Shown: positions 26,619 through 35,632, counted from the first letter of the stretch. The stretch: 64,000 nucleotides of DNA from Parabacteroides acidifaciens (GCF_003363715.1 NZ_QREV01000007.1:61749-125748); one strand, 5' to 3'. Made by a program: numbers and translations. Notes: generated from the sequence alone by a model not told the origin.

Positions 26619-29435
26619 TTACGGTTCCATGACCACCTCGATCCGGTTGCCCTGTCCGATCAACTTCTTGGCAAATGCCTGAATCTTGGCGGGTGTGATG
26701 CCTTGCAGTGTTTCGACATATTGCGTTTCGCCGTTGAATCCGCGGAAATAATAATTGTCCAGAGTCGTCAGCCAGTAGACGTTTTCCTGCAGGTTCTCGG
26801 CATGCCGTTTCAGGATATTGTCCTGGCTCTTCCTGAAATCTTCTTCACGCGGACCGGACTCGGTGATGTTTGTCAGTTCGGTGCGGACGATCTCGTTCAT
26901 CCTTTCCCGTTTGGCCGGGTCCGTATCGAAATAGGCCTGCAGGAAGGTTTGTCCTTCCGGGAAGGAAGAGATCTGTGCGGAAGTCTGTACGCCGTAGGTG
27001 CCGCCTTCGTCTTCGCGTACCTTTTCCATATACACGAGATCGAGGATTTGTTTCAGCATGGTAGCCGTCTGGATGTTTTCCAGGTTGTAATCCATCTGTC
27101 CGGACCAGAAGTTGACAACCGATGCTTTCGGTGTCTCTAACTGACGTTTGAAGATATTCGTATACTCGCCTTTGCGGATGGCCGGGACTTCGGCGGGATT
27201 GCCTTTCTCGACGCGTCCTTTGGCGGGCAGTGTTGCCAGGTATTGTTCGATGTAGGGACGGATGCTGTCCATGTCGATGTTGCCGACAAACGTAAAGACG
27301 AAGTCGGAAGCGTCTGCAAACCGTTCCTTATACATCTCCATAATGCGCGGGTAACTGATGTTGCGGAAGTCGTCAGCCGTGATGCGGGCTGCACGCGGAT
27401 TATTCTTGTAAATGGCCTCTGTCAGCGTGTCGCTGAATGCGACCATCGGGTTCAATTGCAGGTTTTTCAACTGTGCGATCATACGGCCTTCGAAAGAGGT
27501 GTAGGCCTCTTCGTCCATGCGCGGCGCCGTGAAGTTGAGGTAAACCAGTTCGAACAGCGTCTTCAGGTCGGACGGGGCGGCATAGCCGTTTACGTTTTCC
27601 GTATTCAGGCCGATGGAAGGAGAGCAAGAGACTTTCTTTCCCGCCAGGACCTTGTTCAGGTCGGTTGCCGAGAAGTTGCCGACTCCGCCGAGCGTGATCA
27701 CGTCGTTGAATACCTTCAGGTTATCGATGTCCTTTGCCCCGAACAAGGTGCTGCCGCCGGGGCTGGTTGCCGTCATCAGGATTTCGTCTTTCTTGAACTC
27801 CGTATGTTTCAGTACGACTTTGATGCCGTTGCCGAGTGTAAGGACAGTTGCGCCGAACAGCGGGTCTGTTTTCGTCTCCTTGATCTGTCCGGGTGCGGGC
27901 AGCCCAGGAATTAGCGGTTCGTTGGAAACCGTCTCTTCGTAAGGTTCGACTGGTAGCTGTTGTGCCTGCATGAAGTCTTCGAGCAGCTGTGCTTCGGTCG
28001 GGTATTTCATGCCTTCCTTGTCCGGACCGGTCAGGCCGATTACAATATTTTTGTCACCGATCAGATCCTTTACGTACTGGTTGACCTGTTCAACCGGTAT
28101 TTGCGGAGCGATTCCGCTGATCAGCTGGTACTCCGTTTCAATGCCCGGAATATAACCTCCGTCGGTAAAATGGTGGACATATTCGTTGGTGAAGGAACGG
28201 TTCTTCTGTTTGTCGCGGTCGTTGAACAGCGATTCGTATTGTTTCAGTACATTGATGCGGGCGCGGTCGTATTCGGAGGCCGTGAAGCCATAACGTTTCA
28301 CCCGTTCCGTCTCCGTCACGAGTGCGTCGAGCGCTCTTTTCAGGCCGCCTTCTTCTACTAAGGCGGCAACCGTGAAGGCGCCTTTTGTCTTGGCGATCAT
28401 AAAGTCGCCGTCCGAAGCCTGTGCAGCGACAAAAGGAGGATTCGCCTTTTGCATCATCTCGGCAAAGCGTTCGTTTATCATTGTTTCGATCACATTTTCC
28501 ATGTAATCTTTCATCAGTCCGGCGGCTGTCGCATACAATTCGCGCGGCATCTTGTCATGCTTGTAGAAAATGGAGAGGATGATATTGGAAGCCTCCTTAT
28601 CTTTAGCGATGGAGACAAGCGGTTTGTCGTTGTCCGCCACCTCTGTGTATTCGCGCTTGGCGGGGTTGACCGGAGCGGGGATATCAGCGAAGATGCGTTT
28701 TACGGCGGCCTCTACCTGGTCAACGTCTATATCGCCCACAATGATGATTCCCTGTAAGTCCGGACGGTACCATTTCTTATAGTAAGCCCGGAGCTCGTCC
28801 GGTTTGAAGTTATTGATGACGTCGATTGTCCCGATCGGCATCCGGTGTGCGTATTTATTGTCGGGGAACATCTTCGGAAGCTGCTGTTCCCAGATACGCG
28901 CCTGTGCGTCCTGTCGCGTGCGCCATTCCTCCCGGATCACGCCGCGTTCTTTCTCTATGGCCGTGTCTGCAAGCGTGATGAAGCCCGACCAGTCGTGCAG
29001 GATCAGGAGGCAGGAGTCGACGACGCTCTCACGTGTGACCGGAGCGTTCATGATCATATAGACTGTTTCGTCGAAGCTCGTGTAAGCGTTGAAGTTCTCG
29101 CCTCCGCGCATCCCGACGCTCTCGGTGAACTCGTCCATGCCATGGCCGGGAAAATTCAGGGTCCCGTCGAACGCCATATGCTCGAGGAAGTGTGCCAGTC
29201 CGCGCTGGTTTTCATCTTCGAGGATGGAGCCTACGTTCTGGGCTATAAAGAAATCCGCGCGGTCTTTCGGCTGCGCATTGTGGCGGATATAATAGGTTAG
29301 TCCGTTATCTAACTTCCCGTATCTGACTTTCGGGTCTACGGGTAACGGCTGGAGCTGCGGTTGCTGGGCTGCCAGTTGGAAGGCGGCGAGTATCCAAAGG
29401 AGACATCCGATGGAGAGAATCTGTCTGATCTTCAT
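26619..29435 (-). CDS. M16 family zinc metalloprotease, exported
   Basis: A 938-residue pitrilysin-type protease with a signal peptide (SIGCLLWILAAFQLAAQ). The inverted zinc motif HFLEH (residues 82-86, in GLAHFLEHMAFDG) is intact, with the expected downstream glutamates in EKERGVIREEWR. Two M16 halves plus C-terminal repeats account for the length. The start at 29435 gives a proper signal peptide; an in-frame ATG at 29468 would add a charged leader of eleven residues. Probably periplasmic or outer-membrane associated, degrading peptides. It is a single gene, convergent with the yitT-like gene. Confidence 0.93.
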   Translation of the reverse strand: MKIRQILSIGCLLWILAAFQLAAQQPQLQPLPVDPKVRYGKLDNGLTYYIRHNAQPKDRADFFIAQNVGSILEDENQRGLAHFLEHMAFDGTLNFPGHGMDEFTESVGMRGGENFNAYTSFDETVYMIMNAPVTRESVVDSCLLILHDWSGFITLADTAIEKERGVIREEWRTRQDAQARIWEQQLPKMFPDNKYAHRMPIGTIDVINNFKPDELRAYYKKWYRPDLQGIIIVGDIDVDQVEAAVKRIFADIPAPVNPAKREYTEVADNDKPLVSIAKDKEASNIILSIFYKHDKMPRELYATAAGLMKDYMENVIETMINERFAEMMQKANPPFVAAQASDGDFMIAKTKGAFTVAALVEEGGLKRALDALVTETERVKRYGFTASEYDRARINVLKQYESLFNDRDKQKNRSFTNEYVHHFTDGGYIPGIETEYQLISGIAPQIPVEQVNQYVKDLIGDKNIVIGLTGPDKEGMKYPTEAQLLEDFMQAQQLPVEPYEETVSNEPLIPGLPAPGQIKETKTDPLFGATVLTLGNGIKVVLKHTEFKKDEILMTATSPGGSTLFGAKDIDNLKVFNDVITLGGVGNFSATDLNKVLAGKKVSCSPSIGLNTENVNGYAAPSDLKTLFELVYLNFTAPRMDEEAYTSFEGRMIAQLKNLQLNPMVAFSDTLTEAIYKNNPRAARITADDFRNISYPRIMEMYKERFADASDFVFTFVGNIDMDSIRPYIEQYLATLPAKGRVEKGNPAEVPAIRKGEYTNIFKRQLETPKASVVNFWSGQMDYNLENIQTATMLKQILDLVYMEKVREDEGGTYGVQTSAQISSFPEGQTFLQAYFDTDPAKRERMNEIVRTELTNITESGPREEDFRKSQDNILKRHAENLQENVYWLTTLDNYYFRGFNGETQYVETLQGITPAKIQAFAKKLIGQGNRIEVVMEP

Positions 29436-29465
29436 ATCACTTATTTTCTTATTGTCAAGAGGCGA

Positions 29466-29473
29466 CAAATGTA
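29466..29473 (-). promoter_or_regulatory. Promoter -7 element of the M16 protease gene
   Basis: On the minus strand this reads TACATTTG, a match to TAnnTTTG about 30 bases before the ATG at 29435. The -33 element is not clear. Confidence 0.5.
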
Positions 29474-29567
29474 ACAGTTTTTTATTACAACAGACATAAT
29501 ACTGAAAACGTTTGCCTTTATTTAGGAAAAAACTGGGAAGAATGCTTTTCTGTAAGAAAAAAATATC

Positions 29568-29575
29568 TATTTTTG
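29568..29575 (+). promoter_or_regulatory. Promoter -7 element of the Gfo/Idh/MocA gene
   Basis: TATTTTTG matches TAnnTTTG and leaves a leader of about 55 bases before ATG 29633. It is divergent from the M16 promoter about 95 bases away. Confidence 0.5.
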
Positions 29576-29632
29576 TGAGGTTGTTGTTTTAATGTGCACG
29601 CAAACATTAATAATTTATCTAATATATTTACC

Positions 29633-31069
29633 ATGAAATCAGATGACATTTCACGCCGCTCGTTTCTGAAACGGGCATTTGCTCTTTCTGCTGCTACAGC
29701 AATTCCTTCTTTCTGGATTCCGTCGAAAGCCAATGGAATGCCGGGTGTTCCTTTCGTTAGCGCTAACGAAAAAGTAAGAATCGCTTTTATCGGTATCGGT
29801 AATCGTGGAGGCGAGATCGCACAAGAACTGTATAAAACCGGTCTTTGCGAAGTCGTAGCCCTTTGCGATGTGGATATGGGTGCACCTCATACCCAGAAAC
29901 TTATTTCCATGTTCCCGAAGGTTCCGCGCTTCCAGGATTTCCGCCAGATGTTCGACAAGATGGCTGATAAGATCGACGCTGTGACAGTCGGTGTGCCTGA
30001 CCACGCCCATTTCCCGATCACAATCGAGGCAATGGCTCATGGAAAACACGTATATGTAGAAAAACCGATGGCCCGCACCTTCCAGGAAATCGAACTGATG
30101 ATGAAGGCCGAAAAGAAATTCGGTGTCGTTACGCAGATGGGTAACCAGGGACACTCCGAAGCTAACTACTTCCAGTTTAAAGCATGGAAAGAAGCCGGCC
30201 TGATCAAAGACGTAACGGCTATCACGGCTCACATGAACTCTCCGCGCCGCTGGCATAACTGGAACCCGAACATCAAGCATATGCCGATGGGCGAACCGGT
30301 TCCCGAAACATTGGATTGGAATACTTGGTTAGGTGTTCGTCCGTTCCACGAATATAACCACGATTATCATTTGGGACAGTGGCGTTGCTGGTATGACTTC
30401 GGTATGGGTGCGCTGGGTGACTGGGGAGCTCACATCCTCGATACGGCCCATCAATTCCTGGATCTCGGCTTGCCGACGGAAATCAACCCGCTGTATCTGA
30501 AAGATCACAATCCGTTCTTCTATCCGATGTCTTCCCGTATCCTCTTCCGTTTCCCGGAAAGAAAAGATATGCCGAGCGTAGATGTTACCTGGTATGACGG
30601 TTTGGACAATATTCCTCCTGTTCCTGAAAACTATGGTTCTTCGGATGTAGACCCGAATATCCCGACTGTTGCCGGTGGTAAACTGCAGCTGACTAAACTG
30701 AACCCGGGTAAGGAAATCTATACAAAGACATTAACATTCAAGGGTGGTTCTCACGGTAGCACATTGTCTGTAATTCCTGATAAGGTAGCTAAGGATATGA
30801 ATCCGACATTGCCTGAATATCAGAAGAGTCCGTCCAATCACTACGCAAACTTCCTGTTGGCTTGCCAGGGTAAGGAACAGACCCGTTCTCCGTTCCATAT
30901 CGCCGGTCCGTTGAGCCAGGTATTCTGCTTGGGTGTATTGGCACAGCGCATGAACCGTAAGATCGTATTCGACCGCGACCTGAAACAGATCGTGAACGAT
31001 CCCGTCATGAACCAGATGCTGGTTGGCGATATGCCGCGCCAGGGTTGGGAAGAATACTATAATATCTAA
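29633..31069 (+). CDS. Tat-exported Gfo/Idh/MocA family oxidoreductase
   Basis: A 478-residue NAD(P)-dependent oxidoreductase with a clear twin-arginine signal (SRRSFLKRAF). Its Rossmann fold shows IAFIGIGNRGGEIAQEL; the catalytic-site region is HVYVEKPMARTFQEIE, and the substrate domain includes GMGALGDWGAHILDTAHQF. Tat export fits a protein folded with bound cofactor before transport. Exported members in gut Bacteroidetes act on sugars, including glycoside oxidation and GH109-like hydrolysis; which applies here cannot be told. ATG 29633 is chosen because the upstream GTG at 29594 would bury the signal. It is a single gene with its own terminator. Confidence 0.9.
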   Translation: MKSDDISRRSFLKRAFALSAATAIPSFWIPSKANGMPGVPFVSANEKVRIAFIGIGNRGGEIAQELYKTGLCEVVALCDVDMGAPHTQKLISMFPKVPRFQDFRQMFDKMADKIDAVTVGVPDHAHFPITIEAMAHGKHVYVEKPMARTFQEIELMMKAEKKFGVVTQMGNQGHSEANYFQFKAWKEAGLIKDVTAITAHMNSPRRWHNWNPNIKHMPMGEPVPETLDWNTWLGVRPFHEYNHDYHLGQWRCWYDFGMGALGDWGAHILDTAHQFLDLGLPTEINPLYLKDHNPFFYPMSSRILFRFPERKDMPSVDVTWYDGLDNIPPVPENYGSSDVDPNIPTVAGGKLQLTKLNPGKEIYTKTLTFKGGSHGSTLSVIPDKVAKDMNPTLPEYQKSPSNHYANFLLACQGKEQTRSPFHIAGPLSQVFCLGVLAQRMNRKIVFDRDLKQIVNDPVMNQMLVGDMPRQGWEEYYNI

Positions 31070-31116
31070 AAGATAGTTTCTAAGATCGTTATTATTAACG
31101 GTTGATTATTTTTGAG

Positions 31117-31153
31117 AAGGCAAGCTTGTCGGGTAAGCTTGCCTTTCTTTTTT
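31117..31153 (+). terminator. Intrinsic terminator after the Gfo/Idh/MocA gene
   Basis: AAGGCAAGCTT (31117-31127) pairs exactly with AAGCTTGCCTT (31135-31145), followed by a T-rich run to 31153. Confidence 0.93.
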
Positions 31154-31169
31154 GTACAGAGATGAAATA

Positions 31170-31204
31170 ATTGTCAATTGTCAACTGTCAATTGTCAATT
31201 GTCA
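31170..31204. repeat. Five-unit 7-nt repeat array before the DUF4271 gene
   Basis: Five units in line: ATTGTCA, ATTGTCA, ACTGTCA, ATTGTCA, ATTGTCA. It ends two bases before the -7 element at 31207, so it covers the spacer and -33 region of that promoter. Confidence 0.85.
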
Positions 31205-31206
31205 TC

Positions 31207-31214
31207 TATCTTTG
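31207..31214 (+). promoter_or_regulatory. Promoter -7 element of the DUF4271-hemD-rnpA operon
   Basis: TATCTTTG matches TAnnTTTG, 23 bases before the ATG at 31238. The -33 position falls inside the 7-nt repeat array, where TTG recurs every 7 bases. Confidence 0.7.
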
Positions 31215-31237
31215 CACCCGTAATACGCATAGGGAAC

Positions 31238-31966
31238 ATGAGTATATTTGAAGGATACGTGGGCATTCGGTTATGGGACGGGCAGTTGGTGGACGATGTG
31301 ATCTTCTCGCTGCTCCTATTCCTGTTTATTGTTTTTGCCTTTGTGTTCCGGCTGAATTTCCAACTGTTTGTGAAGATGTTGAAAGACGCTTTCCTGGTGA
31401 AGGAAAGACAGAACCTGTTTGATGGCGTAGCCGGGAAAAGCGATTTCTTTTTCCGCAACTTTATGACGTTCCAGGTTTTATTTCTTTGCAGCATTGCCCT
31501 GATTGCCATCGGACGGATATACGGGATTGTCAGTTATGTGGAATGGAGGGAAGTCTTGTGGACATTCTGCACGATCTTTTGCGTGCTGTTCCTGTTCTAT
31601 CAGTTTAAGCAAAGTTGTTACTTTTTGTTGGGCAGCGTGTTTGCCGATCCGAATAAATACCGGCTATGGAAAACAAGTTATAATGCCATAATGGGGATTT
31701 GGGGCGTCTCTCTGTACGTCCCGGTGCTGTGGTTAGTGTTTGTCGGGACTCACGTGACAATACCTGTAGTTATGTTTTGTATTCTTTATATTTTGTGTCG
31801 TTTTGTAATAATTTATAAGACAATACGGATATTTCACAAGAAAAGCACTGGTTTATTATATATTAGTTTGTACCTTTGCACCCAAGAAATTTTACCTCTG
31901 GTATTTTTGTACGAAGGTATGGTTTATTTGTATAACTTTATCGAGACAAGTACTCTATGGCATTGA
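31238..31966 (+). CDS. DUF4271 domain-containing membrane protein
   Basis: A 242-residue inner-membrane protein with about six or seven hydrophobic segments (for instance VIFSLLLFLFIVFAFVF and VLFLCSIALIAIGRIY). It belongs to the Bacteroidota-specific DUF4271 family, which has no established function and is regularly found just upstream of hemD. It overlaps the hemD start by 10 bases, so the two are translationally coupled. The ATG at 31238 is chosen over one at 31178 because the latter lies inside the repeat array and upstream of the promoter. Confidence 0.87.
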   Translation: MSIFEGYVGIRLWDGQLVDDVIFSLLLFLFIVFAFVFRLNFQLFVKMLKDAFLVKERQNLFDGVAGKSDFFFRNFMTFQVLFLCSIALIAIGRIYGIVSYVEWREVLWTFCTIFCVLFLFYQFKQSCYFLLGSVFADPNKYRLWKTSYNAIMGIWGVSLYVPVLWLVFVGTHVTIPVVMFCILYILCRFVIIYKTIRIFHKKSTGLLYISLYLCTQEILPLVFLYEGMVYLYNFIETSTLWH

Positions 31967-32730
31967 ACATCAAAAAGTTGCTGGTATCACAACCGAAGCC
32001 TGCATCCGAGAAGTCCCCGTATTTCGACATCGCAGAGAAGTATGGAGTAGAGATCGACTTCCGTCCTTTCATCAAAGTAGAACCCCTTACGTCTAAGGAG
32101 TTCAGACAGCAGAAAATTTCTATTCTGGATCATACGGCTGTTGTTTTTACGGCTCGTACGGCAATCGACCATTTCTTCCACTTGTGTGAAGAATTGCGCG
32201 TTACTATTCCTGAAACGATGAAGTATTTCTGTATGACGGAAGCTATCGCAGTATATTTGCAGAAGTATATTGTGTATAGAAAGCGTAAGATCTTTTTTGG
32301 ACAGAGCGGCAAGCTGGATGATCTGGTTACTGTTATCGGCAAGCATGCAAAAGAAAAGTATCTTGTGCCCGTTTCAGACGTGCATAAAGATGATTTGTTG
32401 ACTATGTTGGAAGCAAAGAAGATTAACTACACGAAAGCTGTTATGTACCGCACCGTAAGCAATGACTTCTCGAAAGATGAGAAGTTTGACTATGATATGC
32501 TGGTATTTTTCAGTCCTTCCGGAATATCCTCTTTGTTGAAAAACTTCCCGAACTTCAAGCAAGAAGATATAAAGATCGGATGTTTCGGCCCGACGACAGC
32601 CAAAGCGGTAAAAGACGCCGGTTTGCGTCTGGATGTGGAAGCACCGACTACCGAAGCTCCGTCGATGACGGCTGCCCTGGAATTGTATCTGAAAAAAGAG
32701 ATGGGTAGTAACAAAAAGAATGGTAAATAG
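31957..32730 (+). CDS. hemD: Uroporphyrinogen-III synthase
   Basis: A 257-residue HemD-family protein, expected to cyclise hydroxymethylbilane to uroporphyrinogen III in tetrapyrrole synthesis. Two HemD lobes are visible: FTARTAIDHFFHLCEE in the first, FFSPSGISSLLKNFP and GCFGPTTAKAVKDAGLRLDV in the second, the latter being the family's most recognisable motif. It overlaps DUF4271 upstream by 10 bases and rnpA downstream by 11. The rest of the heme pathway is not in the window. Confidence 0.9.
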   Translation: MALNIKKLLVSQPKPASEKSPYFDIAEKYGVEIDFRPFIKVEPLTSKEFRQQKISILDHTAVVFTARTAIDHFFHLCEELRVTIPETMKYFCMTEAIAVYLQKYIVYRKRKIFFGQSGKLDDLVTVIGKHAKEKYLVPVSDVHKDDLLTMLEAKKINYTKAVMYRTVSNDFSKDEKFDYDMLVFFSPSGISSLLKNFPNFKQEDIKIGCFGPTTAKAVKDAGLRLDVEAPTTEAPSMTAALELYLKKEMGSNKKNGK

Positions 32731-33106
32731 AAGGTACACCCTTTCAAAAGAAGAGCGCCTGTCGTGGAAACGTTACATTGACCTGTTGTTTGAAAAAGGG
32801 CAATCGTTTGTAGCGTTTCCACTGCGGGTCGTTTATTTACCGGTGGAAGAGGAGGCGTTGGCTCCCGTCTCCATCATGATAAGTGTCCCCAAAAAGAAAT
32901 TCAGACGCGCCGTCAAGCGAAACCTGATCAAGCGTCAGGTGCGCGAGGCCTACCGGGTGCGTAAATATGACCTGATCGATCCGCTGACAGAAAAAAACAA
33001 GCGTATGCTGGTGGCATTCCTGTATCTGGATAAGGAGATTCATCCTTTTGCCGATATAGAGAAAGCGATGACGAAAGCATTGAATGTACTTCGCAACAAA
33101 GAATAA
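32720..33106 (+). CDS. rnpA: Ribonuclease P protein component
   Basis: A 128-residue basic protein that binds the RNase P RNA and helps mature tRNA 5' ends. The family signature is clear: a [18 protein letters not shown]-type RNR motif at residues about 55-75, preceded by [12 protein letters not shown]. It overlaps hemD by 11 bases and shares one base with yidD (TAATG), the usual rnpA-yidD coupling. Many bacteria place rpmH upstream; here hemD takes that place, as is common in Bacteroidales. Confidence 0.96.
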   Translation: MVNRRYTLSKEERLSWKRYIDLLFEKGQSFVAFPLRVVYLPVEEEALAPVSIMISVPKKKFRRAVKRNLIKRQVREAYRVRKYDLIDPLTEKNKRMLVAFLYLDKEIHPFADIEKAMTKALNVLRNKE

Positions 33107-33327
33107 TGAAGCGTTTCTTTACCACCCTTCTGTTGTTGCCGGTCTATTTCTATAAATATTGTATCTCTCCCATGACGCCGGCATCGTGCAGGTACACACC
33201 TACTTGTTCCGAATATGCCGTGCAAGCTCTCAAGAAACATGGTCCCATAAAAGGTCTGTATCTGGCAGTCAAACGTATTCTTCGCTGTCATCCCTGGGGC
33301 GGTAGCGGCTATGATCCTGTTCCGTAG
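33106..33327 (+). CDS. yidD: Membrane protein insertion efficiency factor YidD
   Basis: A 73-residue YidD protein, thought to assist YidC-dependent membrane insertion at the inner membrane. Family features: a hydrophobic N-terminus, the cysteine-containing motif [12 protein letters not shown], the [20 protein letters not shown] segment and GSGYDPVP at the end. Its ATG overlaps the rnpA stop codon by one base, and tatD follows after 3 bases. Confidence 0.95.
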   Translation: MKRFFTTLLLLPVYFYKYCISPMTPASCRYTPTCSEYAVQALKKHGPIKGLYLAVKRILRCHPWGGSGYDPVP

Positions 33328-33330
33328 GCA

Positions 33331-34044
33331 ATGGTTTATTACGATATACATACTCACCGCCCATCGGTTCATCCGGAAGATGTCGCGATTGTCAACTGCC
33401 TCGTTCCCGCGCTCGACGCGGGATCGCATCCGGAAAAGGCCATATCGTCATTCGGAAAAGAGGATACAGCCGGTTGTTTGAGCGATCCCGCGTCAAGCAC
33501 GGGAAAGGGGGAACTCCATTCCGTCGGCATTCATCCCTGGTATATATATAATGTAGAGGAACAGCTTGCCGGACTTGAACAGCAGGCCATGCTTCCGGGT
33601 GCCGTCGCAATCGGCGAGGCCGGTTTGGACAAGCTGGCGGAAGCGCCGTTGGAGCGTCAGCTGGAAGTCTTCAAAGCATCGGCAGCTTTGGCCGAAAGTC
33701 TCGGTGTCTTTTTAATCATCCACTGTGTCAAAGCCTGGGACGAGCTGATCGCCCTGAAGAAAGAGCTCAAGCCCCGTATGCCCTGGGTTATCCACGGTTT
33801 TCGCGGTAATGCCGCATTGGCCGGGCAACTGATCCGTCAAGGTTTTTACCTCTCCTTCGGCGAGCACTTCAATCCGGCAGCCGTGCGCATAGCCTGGCCG
33901 GACCGTTTATTTGCCGAAACCGACGACCGTGAAATCGATATCCGCACCGTCTACGATAACCTCTCAGCCTCCCTGAATCTTCCGTTGGAGCAGTTTGCCG
34001 CGCAAGTCTCCGACAACGTCCATTCCGTCCTGCATCTATCATAA
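33331..34044 (+). CDS. TatD family metal-dependent hydrolase with in-frame palindromic insert
   Basis: A 237-residue TatD-family metallohydrolase (nuclease type). Metal-ligand motifs are DIHTH (residues 5-9), HSVGIHPW (63-70), GEAGLD, IHCVKAW and HGFRG, with ETDDRE near the C-terminus. Residues about 25-58 have no counterpart that I recognise in the family, where the first histidine motif is normally followed quickly by the GIHPW segment. They are encoded by a 100-bp palindrome-ended element. The frame stays open, so the protein is probably made with an extra surface loop. It is the fifth gene of the DUF4271-hemD-rnpA-yidD operon. Confidence 0.87.
   Translation: MVYYDIHTHRPSVHPEDVAIVNCLVPALDAGSHPEKAISSFGKEDTAGCLSDPASSTGKGELHSVGIHPWYIYNVEEQLAGLEQQAMLPGAVAIGEAGLDKLAEAPLERQLEVFKASAALAESLGVFLIIHCVKAWDELIALKKELKPRMPWVIHGFRGNAALAGQLIRQGFYLSFGEHFNPAAVRIAWPDRLFAETDDREIDIRTVYDNLSASLNLPLEQFAAQVSDNVHSVLHLS
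33405..33504. repeat. 100-bp palindrome-ended element inside tatD
   Basis: The 23-base ends 33405-33427 and 33482-33504 are inverted copies (21 of 23 match), each itself palindromic around CCCGCG...CGCGGG-like cores. The 54 bases between carry no obvious repeat. The whole segment is translated in frame as residues 25-58 of the TatD protein. Its ends resemble, in type but not in exact sequence, the GCGGGTCAAGCCCGC palindromes elsewhere in the window. Confidence 0.75.
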
Positions 34045-34061
34045 ATCCCTCTTATTCCCCT

Positions 34062-34096
34062 AATTTTCAATTTTCAATTCTCCATTTTCAATTATA
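34062..34096. repeat. Five-unit 7-nt repeat array before tyrS
   Basis: Units AATTTTC, AATTTTC, AATTCTC, CATTTTC, AATTATA. Same length and position as the array before the DUF4271 gene: it ends 6 bases before the -7 element. Confidence 0.75.
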
Positions 34097-34102
34097 AAGT
34101 CG

Positions 34103-34110
34103 TACCTTTG
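34103..34110 (+). promoter_or_regulatory. Promoter -7 element of tyrS
   Basis: TACCTTTG matches TAnnTTTG, 32 bases before the tyrS ATG. The -33 region is taken up by the 7-nt repeat array. Confidence 0.75.
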
Positions 34111-34142
34111 CCGCCATTCAATTAATACTATAATCTAAAACG

Positions 34143-35435
34143 ATGAATTTTGTTGAAGAATTAACATGGAGGGGCATGATTGCTGATATGATGCCCGGAA
34201 CAGAAGAACAGTTGCAAAAAGAGATGACTTCTGCTTATGTAGGTATCGACCCGACGGCTGATTCATTGCATATCGGTCACCTGGTGTCGGTTATGATGCT
34301 GAAACATCTTCAGCGTGCGGGACACCGTCCGATTGCCCTGGTCGGCGGAGCTACCGGTATGATCGGCGACCCTTCAATGAAGTCGGCTGAACGTAACCTG
34401 CTCGATGAAGCGACACTTCGTCATAACCAGGATAGCATTAAGAAGCAGTTGGCTAAGTTTCTGGATTTCGATTCGGACGCGCCTAATGCTGCTAAGTTGG
34501 TAAACAACTACGACTGGATGAAGGATTATTCTTTCCTGAACTTTATCCGTGATATCGGTAAGCATATTACCGTTAACTATATGATGTCTAAGGAATCCGT
34601 AAAGAAACGTCTGAGCCGCGAATCGTCTGTCGGTATGTCGTTCACGGAGTTCTCTTACCAGCTGTTGCAGGGATACGACTTTATGTACCTGTTCGAACAC
34701 GAAGGTTGCCGCCTGCAGATGGGAGGAACCGACCAGTGGGGTAACATCACGACCGGTACGGAGTTGATCCGCCGTAAGTTAGGCGGTGAAGCGTTTGCCT
34801 TGACCTGCCCGTTGATTACGAAAGCCGACGGTGGCAAGTTCGGTAAGACCGAGTCCGGAAACGTATGGCTGGACCGTCGTTATACCTCTCCTTACAAATT
34901 CTATCAGTTCTGGCTGAACGTAAGCGATGCCGATGCTGCCAAATACATCAAAATATTTACCGATCTGCCTAAGGATGAAATCGAGGCCCTGATCAAAGAG
35001 CAGGAAGAAGCTCCGCATCTCCGTCCGTTGCAGAAACGTCTGGCAAAGGAAGTGACTGTCATGGTTCATTCCCAGGAAGATTACGATGCTGCGGTCGAGG
35101 CTTCCAACATCCTGTTCGGAAACTCTACTTCGGAAGCTTTGAAACACCTGGACGAACAGACCTTGTTGGATGTGTTCAACGGTGTTCCCCAGTTTGAGGT
35201 TTCACGTGACGAACTGAGCGCCGGCGTGAAGGCTATCGACCTGTTTACTGAAAAAGCAGCCATTTTCCCTTCTAAAGGTGAAATGCGCAAGCTTGTTCAG
35301 AGCGGTGGCGTCAGTGTAAATAAGGAAAAGTTGGCAGACCAGGATATGGTGATCGACTGCTCTTCCCTGCTGGATGAGAAATATTTATTGGTTCAGAGAG
35401 GCAAGAAGAACTACTATTTGCTGATTGCAAAATAA
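34143..35435 (+). CDS. tyrS: Tyrosyl-tRNA synthetase
   Basis: A 430-residue class I tyrosyl-tRNA synthetase, charging tRNA-Tyr in the cytoplasm. Motifs seen: the HIGH-like [11 protein letters not shown] (residues about 42-52), tyrosine-pocket residues in YQLLQGYDF and [10 protein letters not shown], and the KMSKS-equivalent KFGKTESGN. The C-terminus holds an S4 RNA-binding domain ([20 protein letters not shown]). It has its own promoter 3' of tatD and stands before tRNA-Gln. Confidence 0.97.
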   Translation: MNFVEELTWRGMIADMMPGTEEQLQKEMTSAYVGIDPTADSLHIGHLVSVMMLKHLQRAGHRPIALVGGATGMIGDPSMKSAERNLLDEATLRHNQDSIKKQLAKFLDFDSDAPNAAKLVNNYDWMKDYSFLNFIRDIGKHITVNYMMSKESVKKRLSRESSVGMSFTEFSYQLLQGYDFMYLFEHEGCRLQMGGTDQWGNITTGTELIRRKLGGEAFALTCPLITKADGGKFGKTESGNVWLDRRYTSPYKFYQFWLNVSDADAAKYIKIFTDLPKDEIEALIKEQEEAPHLRPLQKRLAKEVTVMVHSQEDYDAAVEASNILFGNSTSEALKHLDEQTLLDVFNGVPQFEVSRDELSAGVKAIDLFTEKAAIFPSKGEMRKLVQSGGVSVNKEKLADQDMVIDCSSLLDEKYLLVQRGKKNYYLLIAK

Positions 35436-35454
35436 GATTTTCGTACAAAAACGC

Positions 35455-35484
35455 TTGCAGGGTAAGATTTTATTCTTACCTTTG
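35455..35484 (+). promoter_or_regulatory. Promoter of tRNA-Gln
   Basis: TTG at 35455-35457 and TACCTTTG at 35477-35484 with a 19-base spacer form a near-ideal Bacteroidota promoter, 25 bases before the tRNA. Confidence 0.85.
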
Positions 35485-35509
35485 CATCGCTTTAAATAAA
35501 GCGCCGGAT

Positions 35510-35580
35510 TGTCTCATGGTGTAATGGTAGCACTACAGTTTTTGGTTCTGTCTGTCGAGGTTCGAATCCTCGTGAGACAA
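35510..35580 (+). tRNA. tRNA-Gln (anticodon TTG)
   Basis: Acceptor stem TGTCTCA pairs with TGAGACA; the T arm is CGAGG-TTCGAAT-CCTCG; the anticodon loop TTTTGGT places TTG at 34-36, reading CAA/CAG glutamine codons. The D arm (GTG...CAC) is short. CCA is not encoded. The last anticodon-stem pair is a T-T mismatch. Flanked by its own promoter and terminator. Confidence 0.93.
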
Positions 35581-35590
35581 CACACAGAAA

Positions 35591-35632
35591 GAAAAAGGTT
35601 TGGAACGGAAGTTTCGAACCTTTTTTCTTTTC
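35591..35632 (+). terminator. Terminator of tRNA-Gln
   Basis: AAAAAGGTTTGGAAC pairs with GTTTCGAACCTTTTTT across a GGAA loop, ending in a T-run. Confidence 0.85.

Noticed and set aside
31178-31237. Earlier start for the DUF4271 protein
   Set aside because: It lies inside the 7-nt repeat array and before the -7 element, so it would not be transcribed from that promoter.
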